Source: Streptomyces thermovulgaris
Lineage (GTDB): Bacteria; Actinomycetota; Actinomycetes; Streptomycetales; Streptomycetaceae
Assembly (NCBI RefSeq): GCF_002155915.1
Contig: NZ_MUME01000012.1
Coordinates: 1-48,309, forward strand
DNA: 48,309 nt
Reading direction: 5' to 3'
The translations under genes were made by a program, and so were the position numbers. The notes beneath the pieces were generated by a model, which did no database searches, was not told where the DNA came from, and worked only from the letters and a program-made list of their open reading frames with translations. Numbering within the stretch: position 1 is the stretch's first letter; each line of letters begins with the position of its first letter. This document shows, in pieces, positions 18,302 through 27,943 of the stretch.

Positions 18302-21300
18302 ATGCCTCACGACTCGGCACGCGCGGCTGATCCTGTCAGCGAACCGATCGCCATCATCGGCATGGCGGGACGCTTTGCCGGTGCCACCAGCCCTGAAGAG
18401 CTCTGGGAGATGCTGCTTCAGGGCCGCGATGCGATCACGGACATCCCGCCTGAGCGTTTCGACGTCGACGCCGTCTACGATCCCACACCCGGCACCCCCG
18501 GCCGCACCGTGAGCCGGTGGGGCGGACTGCTGCGCGACATCGACGCCTTCGACGCGGAGTTCTTCGGCATCTCTCCCCGGGAAGCCGACCGCATGGACCC
18601 GCAGCAGCGCCTGCTGCTGGAGGTCGCCTACGAAGCCCTCGAGGACGCGGGGCAGCCCTTGTCGCGCATTGCGGGCACCGGCACAGGCGTTTTCATCGGA
18701 CAGCTCGGCGGGGATTACTGGCACCTGCAGTACGAGGACCGGGACCGGCTGGACCTGTACGCCATGACCGGCGCGGCGGCACGTGCCATCACCTCCGGCC
18801 GCCTGTCCTACGCCTTCGATCTGCGCGGTCCCAGCCTCACCGTGGACACCGCGTGCTCCTCCGCGCTGGTTGCCGTCCACAATGCCGTCCAGGCCCTCCG
18901 GCTGGGCGAATGTCCCTTGGCCATCGCAGGCGGCGTCAACATCGTTCTGCTACCGGAAGAGGGAATCGTCTACTCCGGCGCCGGCATGCTCGCCTCCGAC
19001 GGCCGCTGCAAGTTCGCCGATGCCTCCGGCGACGGCTTCGTCCGCAGCGACGGCATCGGGGCGGTCGTGCTCAAACCCCTGTCCGCCGCTCTCGCCGACG
19101 GCGACCGCATCCGTGCCGTCATCCGCGGCTCCGCCGTCGGCAACGACGGCCAAAGCAGCGGCTACCTGGTCACCCCCTCCGTCGAGGGCCAGCGCGACGT
19201 GCTGCGCCGTGCTTACGCCAACGCCGGCATCGACCCGTCCGACGTCGACTACATCGAAGCCCACGGCACCGGAACAAGTGTGGGCGACCCGGTCGAGCTC
19301 GAGGCCCTGGCCGATGTCGTCGGGCCCCGCGCCCCGGACCGACGCTGCCTGGTCGGCTCGGTGAAGACCAACATCGGCCACGCCGAGGCGGCCGCCGGCA
19401 TCGCCGGGCTCATCAAGGCCGTCCTGTGCCTGGAGAACAAAACCGTTCCGCCCACCCTGCACCTGAAGAACCCGAACCCGGCCGTCGACTGGGACAGCCT
19501 TCCGCTGACCATTCCCACTCGGGTCACTCCGATACCCGAACGGGACCGGCCCGCCATCGCCGGAGTCAGCAGCTTCGGCTTCTCCGGCACCAACGCCCAC
19601 CTCGTCCTGGAAGCCGCCCCCGAGCCGGCCGGAACCGGAAGGGACAGCGAGGAGCCGGACCAGCGAAGCGAGCTGCTGGTGCTGTCCGCCATGAGCCCCG
19701 AGGTCCTCACCGAGGCAGCCCGCCGCATGGCCGACTACCTCGACGGGCCGGGCACCCGGCACTCCCTGCGCGACATCTGCTACTCCGCGGCACGGCGCCG
19801 CACCACTCATGACGCCCGGCTGGCACTGCCCGCCGACAGCCACGCGGAGGCAGCCGCCGCGCTGCGCGGCTTCGCCGAGGGCGAGGACGAACCCGGCCTG
19901 TCCTTCAGCGACTACACCGACCCCGGTGCCCGTCCCCGGATCGTCTTCGTCTTCCCGGGCCAGGGCTCGCAGTGGCCCGGAATGGGACGCGAACTCCTCG
20001 ACACGGAACCGGCGTTCGCCCAGGCCATGAAGGCCTGCGACAACGCCATCAGCGCCGAGACCGGCTGGTCGGTCATCGAACTGCTGCGCGCGGCCGACGA
20101 GGAACGCCTCAAGCAACTCGACGTCGTCCAGCCCACCTTGTGGGCCATGGAGATCGCTTTGGCCGAACTGTGGCGCTCCTGGGGCGTCGAGCCGGATGCG
20201 GTCATCGGTCACAGCATGGGCGAATCCGCCGCCGCCTACATCTCGGGAGCGCTGTCCCTGCCGGATGCCGCCGCCGTCATCTGCCGCCGCAGCCGACTGG
20301 CCAAACGTCTGTCCGGCCGCGGGACCATGGCCTGGGTGGCACTGCCCGCCGATGAGGCCGCGGCCTCGCTGGCCGGCTTCGAGGACAAGGTCGCCGTGGC
20401 GGCCATCAACAGCCCCACCTCCACTCTGCTGTCCGGGGACGGCGACGCCCTCGCCCGGGTGCTCGCCGCCCTCGACGCCCGCGGCGTGGACAACCGACGG
20501 GTCAATGTCGACTTCGCCTCGCACTGCCCGCACATGGACGCCCTGCGCGACGATCTTCTCACCGAACTGTCCCACCTCACCCCGCGTGCGGGCCGCATCC
20601 CGCTGCACTCCACCCTGCTGAACGAGGTGATCGACGGCTCCGGCATGGACGCCGACTACTGGGTGCGCAACATCCGCCAGCCGGTCGACTTCGTCGGCGC
20701 CGTGCGGGGCCAGCTCGACCTCGGGGACACCGTGTTCATCGAGGTCAGCCCTCACCCCCTGCTCGTGGCGGGAATCCGCGAGACCGGCCGCCTGCACACC
20801 GGTGCCGACATCACCGCGGTCGGCAGCCTGCGCCGCCACACCGGCGAACGCGCCTGCCTGCTCACCTCCGCGGCCACTCTGTACACCGTCGGCGCTCCGC
20901 TCGACTTCGACCGGCTGGCCGAGGGCGGACGCCATGTGCCGCTGCCCTCCTACCCCTGGCAGCGCACCCGTTACTGGATCAACCGCGCCCATGCTCCCGC
21001 GGCATCCGCTGCCGCGCCCTCCTCGGTCGCGCCAACCGCGGAGGAACCGGCAAAGCAGCACCGGCACCCGTTGCTGGGGCGACCGCGGCCCGCCGAGGGA
21101 ACCAGCCGCGTATGGCAGGGACCGCTGAGCCTGGCGGACAACGCCTACCTGCGCGACCACCGCGTCCAGGACACGATCATCCTGCCGGGCACCGCCCATC
21201 TCGAGCTCGTCTCCGCGGCGGCCAGCACCATGCTGAGGTCGGACGCCCTGTCGGTGTCCGACGTCCACTACCACCGGGCGCTGTTCCTGGACGAGGACGG

Positions 21301-24300
21301 TCCCGCACCGGAGGTCAGGGTCACGGCCACCCCGCGTCCGGACGGCTCACTGCACTGCCGCATCGACAGCCAGGCCCCCGACACGGGTGACTGGATCCTG
21401 CACACCGAAGCCCGCGTCCGTGCTCTGGCCGAGGACGCACCGGAGCCGTCCGAAGCACTTGAGGCGATCCGCGCCCGTCTGCCGCAGCACCAGGACGCGG
21501 CCGACTTCTACACGTGGAACGCCGAACGCGGCAACCAATGGAACGGCTCCTTCCAGGGCGTCGCAGAGCTATGGCGCGCCGACGGCGAAGTCCTCGCCCG
21601 TCTCTCCTGCCCTCCCGCCCTCATCGACGACCTTGCCCGTCACCACTTCCATCCGGCGCTGCTGGACGCCAGTGGCCACTCCATGGCCGCGGCGCGGCCG
21701 CTGACCGTCCCCGGTGAGGACGGCGTCTTCGTCCTCGGCGGCATCGACGAAGTCCGCTTCTACCAGCGGCCGGCAGTGTCCATGTTCAGCCACGCCCGGC
21801 TGCTGCCCTCCCCGCGCGAGGACTCCTTCGTCGCCGACATCGACATCCGTGACGACGGCGGTCACCTGATCACGCAAATACGCGGCTTGCGCCTGCAGTA
21901 CCTGGCCGGCCGCTCCCCCGCTCTGCTGCATCCCCGCCACGAGGTTCCCGTGACAGCGATCGGCACGCCCTCCGCCCCCACGCCCGACAGCGGTTCCGAG
22001 ACCTGGCTGCACACCCTCGCGTGGGAAGAAGTCGCCCTGCCCGCGGGTGCCGCACGCACACCCGCGGAGAACGATTTCTGGTTGGTCCTGACCGACAGCG
22101 GCCCCACCGGCCGCGCGCTGATACGGGAACTGACCGACCGTGGACAGCGCGTGGTCGCCGTCACCGCCGGTGCAGGCCGTATGGCGGGATCCGGAGACCG
22201 TTACCGCATCGACCCGTCGCAAGAGGCGCACTACCGCGAGCTTCTGGGTGATGTCACCCGTGACGGCACCTGCCGCGGCATCGTCCATCTGTGGGCCCTG
22301 GACGCCCAGGCCGGCCTGGACGCCACACCCACCGAGATCCGTCGTGCCCAGCTCCTGTCCGCCCACAGTGTGCTGCTTCTGACCCGGGCGCTGGAGCACC
22401 ACTCGTCCGGGAACCCACCGCTGTGGCTGGTCACCCAGCTCGCCCAGGCCACCGGCACCGGGGAGCGGGTGCGCCATCCCTTCCAAGCGGTGCTGTGGGG
22501 CCTGGGGCGCACCCTGGCCGCCGAGGCTCCCTCGCTGACGCCCCGTCTGGTCGATCTCGACCGGTCCGCCGCCAGCATCCCGGCTCTGGCCGATGTACTG
22601 CAGCGCGCCGACGACGAGGACCAGGTCGCCCTGCGCGAAGGCCGGCGCCTTGCCGCCCGGTTGCGTCCGGATGCCGACGGCGCCGCCGTACCGCGTGCGC
22701 TGTCGCTGCCGGCACCCGGTGTTCTGGACGACCTGCAACTGTCCGAGCTTCCGCCGCGCGCCGTGGCTGCCGACGAGGTCCGCATCCAGGTCAGTCACGC
22801 CGGCGTCAACTACCGCGACGTACTGATGAGCCTGGGCATGTACCCCGGCCAGGACAACCGCCCGCCGGTGCTGGGGTGGGAGTGCGTCGGCACGGTCACC
22901 GAAGTGGGCAGCGCCGTCACCGATGTCGCCGTGGGTGACGAGGTCGTCGCCATCGCCGAGGGTGCGCTGGCGCACGAGGCCATCACACGCAGCTGCCTGA
23001 CCGCACCGAAGCCGGCGCGGCTGACCGCCGCCGAGGCCGCAACCCTGCCCGCCGCCTATCTGACCGCGTACCACGCGCTGAACGGCCTGGCCCGCCTCGA
23101 GCGCGGCCAGAAGATCCTCATTCACTCCGCCACGGGCGGCACCGGGCGGGCACTGCTCAGCATGGCCCGCTGGAAGGGAGCCCGTGTCTTCGCCACCGCC
23201 GGCAACGAGGCCAAGCGTAAGCTGCTGCGGAAGCTCGGCGTGGAACAGGTGGCCGATTCCCGCGGCCTGGGTTTCGTCGACGCCTTCAAACCGGCCACCG
23301 CCGAAGAGGGCTTCGACGTCATCTGCAACACACTGACCGGTGACGCCATCGAAGCGAACCTGTCGCTCATGGCCCCGTACGGGCACTACCTCGAGCTGAG
23401 CAAACGCGACATTCTCGACAACAACCGGCTGTCGCTGGGAGCATTCGCCCGCAACCTCTCCTTCCACGCCATCGACGTCGTCCACATGGTCCGGCACGCA
23501 CCCGAACGGGCCGGCCGAATGCTGCGGGAGGCCATCGCCCTGGTCGACCAAGGCGCCGTCGAGGTGCTGCCGCACACGGTGTACCCGGTCGAGAAAGCCT
23601 CGGACGCCTTCCGGCTGATGGCTCAGTCCCGTCACACCGGAAAGATCGTTCTGTCATTCGAGGAGACGGCGACCAGCACGGTGCGCGGGACACGGCCCCG
23701 GCCCGTCACCATCCATGCCGACGGCACCTACCTCATCACGGGCGGAGCAGGCGGCATCGGCGGTCGCCTGGCACTGTGGCTGGCCGATCAGGGTGCTCGG
23801 CACCTGCTGCTCACCGGCCGACGCCCGATGCCCCGCCCCGACCTGCCCCTGGCGGAGGACCACCCGCAGGCCGCAGCGGTCGCCGTGCTGAGGCAGCTCA
23901 GCGCCCGCGGTGTGAAGGTGACCTACGAAGCCGTCGACGTCACCGACGCGGACGCCATGGAAAAGCTGCTCGCCTCCCGCCGCCGGACGGGAATGCCCCC
24001 TGTCCGCGGTGTCTTCCACGCGGCCGGCGTCATCGACTACATCCCGCTCAGCGAGATGACCGGTACCGAACTCGACCGGGTACTGGCTGCCAAGGTCTCC
24101 GGTGCATGGAATCTGCACCGGCTGCTGCGCGAGGAACCGGTGGACGCCTTCGTGCTGTTCTCCTCCGGTTCCGCCCTGCTCAGCTCGCCCATGCTCGGCG
24201 GGTACGCGGCCGGCAACGCCTTCCTCGACGCCCTGGCCCACCACCGGCACGCACACGGGCTGCCGGCCACCGTCGTCAACTGGGGCTTCTGGAACAGCGT

Positions 24301-24961
24301 CGGCATGGTGGCCCGCGCGGAACAGCGGGAGGAGCGCACCCTGCTTCCGCAGGGCATGCGTTCCTTCAGCCCCGAGGAAGGGCTGGCGCTGCTCGGAAGG
24401 ATCCTTGCCGAGGGCCGGGTGCACACCGCAGTACTGCCGGCGGACTGGTCCGCATGGGCGCGTGCCTATCCGTCTGCCGCTGCCGCGCCGCTGCTCAGGC
24501 ACCTTCTCAAGGACACACGAACGGACGACAAGCACGCGGCGGCATCAGACACTCGGGCGGACGTGCCCGCCGTACCCGCTGCCGCCGATCCCGCCGAGTC
24601 CCGGCGGCCCACCGCCCCACCCCTCGCTCCCGCTTCCGTTGCGGCGCCCGCACCGTCCGTGCCCGCCTCCACGACGGCACCGAGGCCTGTGACGGCTTCC
24701 GCGGCGCCGGCCGGGGAGTTGCTGGACTTCCTCAAGCAGGAGGTCGCCGCGGTGATGGGACTGCGCGCGGAACGCATCAACATCAACCGGCCCCTCAACC
24801 GGCTCGGCATGGACTCCCTCATGGCCGTGGAACTGCGCAACCGCATCGAACGCCGCTACGGAGTCAGGCTGCCCATGGTGCAACTCCTCAAGGACGGCAC
24901 CCTCACCACCATCGCCCAGGCCCTGACCACCGAACTGAACTCCACCAACACCCCGGCCTGA
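18302..24961 (+). CDS. Type I polyketide synthase, KS-AT-DH-ER-KR-ACP
   Basis: A 2219-residue single-module, fully reducing PKS. KS (about 15-440) has Cys185 in VDTACSSALVAVH, His321 in EAHGTGTS and His360 in NIGHAEAAAG. AT (540-850) has Ser638 in GHSMGESAA and a FASH motif near 741, closer to the YASH of methylmalonyl-type ATs than to HAFH. DH (915-1200) has His953 in DHRVQDTIILPG (Asp replaces the usual Gly) and Asp1122 in LLDASGH. A structural KR half (1215-1470) precedes ER (1485-1800, GGTGRALLSMA) and catalytic KR (1805-2050, GGAGGIGG, Tyr1968 in GGYAAGN). ACP has Ser2172 in GMDSLMAVEL. There is no thioesterase. The order equals mycocerosic-type iterative synthases, so it probably builds a saturated or partly reduced chain by iteration. 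The Ala/Pro-rich linker 2060-2135 precedes the ACP. Offloading probably uses the KAS III-like protein 29 nt downstream. Confidence 0.95.
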   Translation: MPHDSARAADPVSEPIAIIGMAGRFAGATSPEELWEMLLQGRDAITDIPPERFDVDAVYDPTPGTPGRTVSRWGGLLRDIDAFDAEFFGISPREADRMDPQQRLLLEVAYEALEDAGQPLSRIAGTGTGVFIGQLGGDYWHLQYEDRDRLDLYAMTGAAARAITSGRLSYAFDLRGPSLTVDTACSSALVAVHNAVQALRLGECPLAIAGGVNIVLLPEEGIVYSGAGMLASDGRCKFADASGDGFVRSDGIGAVVLKPLSAALADGDRIRAVIRGSAVGNDGQSSGYLVTPSVEGQRDVLRRAYANAGIDPSDVDYIEAHGTGTSVGDPVELEALADVVGPRAPDRRCLVGSVKTNIGHAEAAAGIAGLIKAVLCLENKTVPPTLHLKNPNPAVDWDSLPLTIPTRVTPIPERDRPAIAGVSSFGFSGTNAHLVLEAAPEPAGTGRDSEEPDQRSELLVLSAMSPEVLTEAARRMADYLDGPGTRHSLRDICYSAARRRTTHDARLALPADSHAEAAAALRGFAEGEDEPGLSFSDYTDPGARPRIVFVFPGQGSQWPGMGRELLDTEPAFAQAMKACDNAISAETGWSVIELLRAADEERLKQLDVVQPTLWAMEIALAELWRSWGVEPDAVIGHSMGESAAAYISGALSLPDAAAVICRRSRLAKRLSGRGTMAWVALPADEAAASLAGFEDKVAVAAINSPTSTLLSGDGDALARVLAALDARGVDNRRVNVDFASHCPHMDALRDDLLTELSHLTPRAGRIPLHSTLLNEVIDGSGMDADYWVRNIRQPVDFVGAVRGQLDLGDTVFIEVSPHPLLVAGIRETGRLHTGADITAVGSLRRHTGERACLLTSAATLYTVGAPLDFDRLAEGGRHVPLPSYPWQRTRYWINRAHAPAASAAAPSSVAPTAEEPAKQHRHPLLGRPRPAEGTSRVWQGPLSLADNAYLRDHRVQDTIILPGTAHLELVSAAASTMLRSDALSVSDVHYHRALFLDEDGPAPEVRVTATPRPDGSLHCRIDSQAPDTGDWILHTEARVRALAEDAPEPSEALEAIRARLPQHQDAADFYTWNAERGNQWNGSFQGVAELWRADGEVLARLSCPPALIDDLARHHFHPALLDASGHSMAAARPLTVPGEDGVFVLGGIDEVRFYQRPAVSMFSHARLLPSPREDSFVADIDIRDDGGHLITQIRGLRLQYLAGRSPALLHPRHEVPVTAIGTPSAPTPDSGSETWLHTLAWEEVALPAGAARTPAENDFWLVLTDSGPTGRALIRELTDRGQRVVAVTAGAGRMAGSGDRYRIDPSQEAHYRELLGDVTRDGTCRGIVHLWALDAQAGLDATPTEIRRAQLLSAHSVLLLTRALEHHSSGNPPLWLVTQLAQATGTGERVRHPFQAVLWGLGRTLAAEAPSLTPRLVDLDRSAASIPALADVLQRADDEDQVALREGRRLAARLRPDADGAAVPRALSLPAPGVLDDLQLSELPPRAVAADEVRIQVSHAGVNYRDVLMSLGMYPGQDNRPPVLGWECVGTVTEVGSAVTDVAVGDEVVAIAEGALAHEAITRSCLTAPKPARLTAAEAATLPAAYLTAYHALNGLARLERGQKILIHSATGGTGRALLSMARWKGARVFATAGNEAKRKLLRKLGVEQVADSRGLGFVDAFKPATAEEGFDVICNTLTGDAIEANLSLMAPYGHYLELSKRDILDNNRLSLGAFARNLSFHAIDVVHMVRHAPERAGRMLREAIALVDQGAVEVLPHTVYPVEKASDAFRLMAQSRHTGKIVLSFEETATSTVRGTRPRPVTIHADGTYLITGGAGGIGGRLALWLADQGARHLLLTGRRPMPRPDLPLAEDHPQAAAVAVLRQLSARGVKVTYEAVDVTDADAMEKLLASRRRTGMPPVRGVFHAAGVIDYIPLSEMTGTELDRVLAAKVSGAWNLHRLLREEPVDAFVLFSSGSALLSSPMLGGYAAGNAFLDALAHHRHAHGLPATVVNWGFWNSVGMVARAEQREERTLLPQGMRSFSPEEGLALLGRILAEGRVHTAVLPADWSAWARAYPSAAAAPLLRHLLKDTRTDDKHAAASDTRADVPAVPAAADPAESRRPTAPPLAPASVAAPAPSVPASTTAPRPVTASAAPAGELLDFLKQEVAAVMGLRAERININRPLNRLGMDSLMAVELRNRIERRYGVRLPMVQLLKDGTLTTIAQALTTELNSTNTPA

Positions 24962-24990
24962 CCGGGCGAGTGACGAGGACCTCTCTGCCC

Positions 24991-26031
24991 ATGAAGACCA
25001 CCGACATCCGCATCGCCGGACTCGGCACCTACATCCCGGAGATCGTCGACGCCCGCAAGGCGGTGGAGCTCGGACTGTACGACGCCGACGACTACGAGTT
25101 CTACGGCTGGACCGGCGCCGCCGTCGCCGGCGACATGCCCGCGCCCGACATGGCGATCGCCGCGGCCCGGCAGGCTCTGGAGCGCTCCGGACTGCACCCG
25201 CACGACATCGACCTGCACATTCACGCATGCGGCCATGAACAGGGTCCGGAAGGCTGGTCGCCGCAGCACTACATCCTGCGGCATCTCACCGATCGCGACG
25301 TGCCCTCCTTCCGTGTCTGGCAGGCCTGCAGCGGCCTGATCGGTTCACTGGAATTGGCCGCCTGCTACCTCAAGGCCGTCCCTGAGCGCACCGCCGCACT
25401 GCTGACCGGTGCGGACAATGTCGGCACTCCGCATTTCAACCGGTGGGCGTTCGGCATTCAGAACGGTGTCGTGGGTGACGCCGGCAGTGCCGTACTGCTG
25501 TCGAAGGCCGACGGATTTGCGAGCCTGCTGTCGATCAACACCGGCTCCACCGCTGAAGTGGAGGAACAGTACCGGGGCAATGAGCCGCTCTTCCCGCCGT
25601 CACTGACGCTCGGCCGCGGGATCGACTTCAAGGAGCGGCTGGCCGCCACCGGTGGACTTGAGGAGACGGTCGCCGAAGTCGTGCGCCGTCAAGGAGAGCT
25701 GCGGACCGAAATCGCGTTGCGCACCCTGGCCGAGGCGGACCTGGAGCCGAGCGATGTCGCTCGGGTCTGCCATGTGTTCACCGGCCAGGAGAGCTATCTA
25801 AAGGTCATCCTCGACCCGATGGGGCTCTCCCCCGAGCAAGGCCTGCTCGACTTCGGCCGCAACCTGGGCCATCTGACCGTCAACGACCAGATCATCGGCC
25901 TCACCCACCTGGTGGAGACCGGTCAGGTCGGTCCCGGTGACCACGTTCTGATCGTGGCACACGGCGGCGGGGTGTCCATCACCTGCGCCGTCGTCCGCAT
26001 CGACCAGCGGCCCGCCTGGGCCACCTCGTAA
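24991..26031 (+). CDS. KAS III-like ketoacyl synthase / acyltransferase
   Basis: A 346-residue thiolase-fold protein of the FabH type. The nucleophile is Cys113 in VWQACSGLIGSLELA, and His261 (RVCHVFTGQES) aligns with the FabH His. Where FabH has Asn in GNTSAAS, this protein has GHLTVND (His294), so the usual Cys-His-Asn triad becomes Cys-His-His. KAS III homologues with altered triads (CerJ, DpsC and ChlB types) transfer acyl groups rather than condense malonyl-ACP. Directly after a PKS lacking a thioesterase, it could move the polyketide onto a hydroxyl such as that of a hydroxyethylarsonate; this is inference. Starter-unit loading is the alternative. ATG 24991 is used, with GAGGA 11 nt upstream; the frame is open upstream inside the PKS. 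Confidence 0.88.
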   Translation: MKTTDIRIAGLGTYIPEIVDARKAVELGLYDADDYEFYGWTGAAVAGDMPAPDMAIAAARQALERSGLHPHDIDLHIHACGHEQGPEGWSPQHYILRHLTDRDVPSFRVWQACSGLIGSLELAACYLKAVPERTAALLTGADNVGTPHFNRWAFGIQNGVVGDAGSAVLLSKADGFASLLSINTGSTAEVEEQYRGNEPLFPPSLTLGRGIDFKERLAATGGLEETVAEVVRRQGELRTEIALRTLAEADLEPSDVARVCHVFTGQESYLKVILDPMGLSPEQGLLDFGRNLGHLTVNDQIIGLTHLVETGQVGPGDHVLIVAHGGGVSITCAVVRIDQRPAWATS

Positions 26032-26075
26032 CTCCGCGCCGCACCACCATGTGTGACGCCAGGGGGTCAACGTCG

Positions 26076-26759
26076 ATGTCTTCTCTCGCCTCCTCACCAC
26101 TGCTCGATGCCGAAGCCCTGATATCCACTTCCGGTCTGCTGGGCATCATGGCCACGGTGTTCGCCGAGTCCGGGTTGATCGTCTGTTTCTTCCTGCCCGG
26201 TGACTCGCTGCTGTTCACCGCGGGTCTGCTGGTGGCCAACGACCGGATCCTGCACCAGCCCCTGTGGCTGGTCATGCTCGCCATCGTTGTTGCCGCCGTG
26301 CTGGGCGACCAATTCGGCTACGCCTTCGGCCGCAAAGTGGGGCCCGCACTGTTCCGGCGGCCCAACTCTCGTTTCTTCAAACAAGAGAACGCCGAGCGTG
26401 CCCAGGAGTTCATGCTCAAGCACGGCCCGAAAGCTCTGGTCATGGCCCGCTTCCTCCCCGTCTTCCGCACCTTCATTCCCATCACCGCCGGTGTGGGACG
26501 CATGTCGTACCGCACGTTCTTCCTGTTCAACGTGATCGGTGCGGTGCTGTGGTCGGTCAGCCTCACGCTCGTCGGTTACTACCTGGGCCAAGTCGCCTTC
26601 GTCCGCGACAACATCGAAACCATCGTGATCGGCATCGTGCTGGTCTCCGGTGTTCCGATCATCGTCGAGGGCATCAAGATGCGACGCCGGGCGCGTGACA
26701 CCGAGACCACACCCCCCGCACCGTCCACCACCACTGAAACGGAGCTGCCGCACTCATGA
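26076..26759 (+). CDS. DedA family membrane protein
   Basis: A 227-residue DedA/SNARE-associated (VTT-domain) protein. It has several hydrophobic segments and the family blocks FAESGLIVCFFLPGDSLLF, GDQFGYAFGRKVG and ARFLPVFRTFIPITAGVG, which hold the conserved acidic and arginine residues. DedA proteins act in membrane lipid recycling, proton-coupled transport or drug tolerance. ATG 26076 has AGGGGGT 8 nt upstream. Its TGA overlaps the next ATG (ATGA), so it is translationally coupled to the decarboxylase. A DedA gene inside a biosynthetic operon suggests a role in export of, or tolerance to, an amphiphilic arsenical product, but nothing proves it. Confidence 0.9.
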   Translation: MSSLASSPLLDAEALISTSGLLGIMATVFAESGLIVCFFLPGDSLLFTAGLLVANDRILHQPLWLVMLAIVVAAVLGDQFGYAFGRKVGPALFRRPNSRFFKQENAERAQEFMLKHGPKALVMARFLPVFRTFIPITAGVGRMSYRTFFLFNVIGAVLWSVSLTLVGYYLGQVAFVRDNIETIVIGIVLVSGVPIIVEGIKMRRRARDTETTPPAPSTTTETELPHS

Positions 26760-27859
26760 TTTCAGCCCAGGACTTCTGTGCCCTCCTCGCCGACCATGGC
26801 TTCTCACTCGCCAGCGGGGTGCCCTGTTCCCACTTCGGCGGTCCGATCGCCCATCTGAGCACCCAGCCCGGCCGCTACGTACCCGCCCCGAACGAAGGCA
26901 GCGCTCTGGCCGTGGCCGCGGGCGCCGCGCTGGGTGGACGACGTGCCTACGTCATGCTGCAGAACTCCGGCCTGGGCAACCTCATCAACCCGCTTACCTC
27001 ACTGGTGATGACCTATCAGCTGCCGATCCTGACTTTCACCAGCCTGCGCGGCTGGCCCGACCCGGCCACCGACGAGCCCCAGCACGCGGTGATGGGTCCG
27101 GCCACTCCGGGACTGCTCGACAGCATCCACACGCCTCACTACACCCTGTACGCCAAGGACGGCCCGGACGAGTTCTCCCTGATTCTCGAACAAGCGGAAA
27201 AGGATCTGGCGGAACAGCGCGCGCCCTTTGTGCTGGTGGAGCGCGGAGCCATCGGCAAGGCTGCCGCCGCCAACGATCCGCACCGTGAAGGACTCGCCGC
27301 CGCGGAGGCCATCCGCGTCGTCGTTGCCACCACTCCCCAGGCAGCCGTCATCGCCACAACCGGCTACACCGGCCGGGACACCTTCGCCGTGGCTGACTCC
27401 CCCAGGAACTTCTACATGCAGGGCTCCATGGGGCATGCCTCGTCCCTGGGCCTGGGAGTGGCGCTGACGCACCCGGAGCGGACCGTGGTGATCCTGGACG
27501 GGGACGGTGCACTGCTGATGCATCTGGGAGCGCTGTCGATGATCGGCCATGCCGCTCCCGCGAACCTGATCCACGTGGTGCTCGACAACCGGATCCACGA
27601 GTCGACCGGAGGGCAGGCAACCACCTCGGCCACCACCTCGTTCCCGGACATGGCCTTGGCGGCCGGCTACGCAAGCGCGGTCACCTGTGACAGCGAGGAC
27701 GCGGTGCGGAGCGCGATGGCACAGGCCCAGGCTGTTCCGGGTCCGCACCTGATCAACGTGAAGACGCTACCGAGGACAGGGACGATTCCCCCGCGTGCGA
27801 CGAACGCGCTCAGCACACTGGACATACGGGACCGCTTCCAGGACAGTCTCCGGCAGTGA
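26756..27859 (+). CDS. Phosphonopyruvate decarboxylase homologue (arsonopyruvate decarboxylase candidate)
   Basis: A 367-residue ThDP enzyme of the phosphonopyruvate/sulfopyruvate decarboxylase family. The conserved Glu for ThDP activation is in APNEGSALAVAAGAAL, and the ThDP/Mg motif is GDGALLMHLGALSMIGH ending in LDNRIHESTGGQ. In phosphonate pathways the family converts phosphonopyruvate to phosphonoacetaldehyde and pulls the unfavourable mutase step forward. Here no PEP mutase gene is present, while AroA-like and phosphoglycerate-mutase-like genes are nearby, so the predicted substrate is 3-arsonopyruvate and the product arsonoacetaldehyde. It overlaps the DedA gene by 4 bp and is followed by a strong convergent terminator, so it ends the PKS operon. 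Confidence 0.9.
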   Translation: MISAQDFCALLADHGFSLASGVPCSHFGGPIAHLSTQPGRYVPAPNEGSALAVAAGAALGGRRAYVMLQNSGLGNLINPLTSLVMTYQLPILTFTSLRGWPDPATDEPQHAVMGPATPGLLDSIHTPHYTLYAKDGPDEFSLILEQAEKDLAEQRAPFVLVERGAIGKAAAANDPHREGLAAAEAIRVVVATTPQAAVIATTGYTGRDTFAVADSPRNFYMQGSMGHASSLGLGVALTHPERTVVILDGDGALLMHLGALSMIGHAAPANLIHVVLDNRIHESTGGQATTSATTSFPDMALAAGYASAVTCDSEDAVRSAMAQAQAVPGPHLINVKTLPRTGTIPPRATNALSTLDIRDRFQDSLRQ

Positions 27860-27873
27860 CCCGGCCCCTGCCG

Positions 27874-27926
27874 GATGAAGGGGGTGGTGCCCCGCACCGA
27901 ACGCACGGGGCACCACCCCCTTCATC
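27874..27926. terminator. Strong bidirectional terminator
   Basis: Perfect 21-bp stem with an 11-nt loop (27895-27905), 14 nt after the decarboxylase stop and 17 nt before the end of the convergent arsR-type gene. It separates the PKS operon from the arsR/MFS side. Confidence 0.88.
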
Positions 27927-27943
27927 GACTCGTGCCCGTGCCG

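Noticed and set aside
18950..21274. 774-residue minus-strand open frame inside the PKS
   Set aside because: It is antisense to the KS-AT region, low in recognisable motifs and a usual by-product of GC-rich third positions. The same holds for 21569-23635 and 32047-34290.
23776..24990. Upstream extension of the KAS III-like frame
   Set aside because: It runs within the PKS KR-ACP coding sequence in another frame; ATG 24991 begins the thiolase fold.
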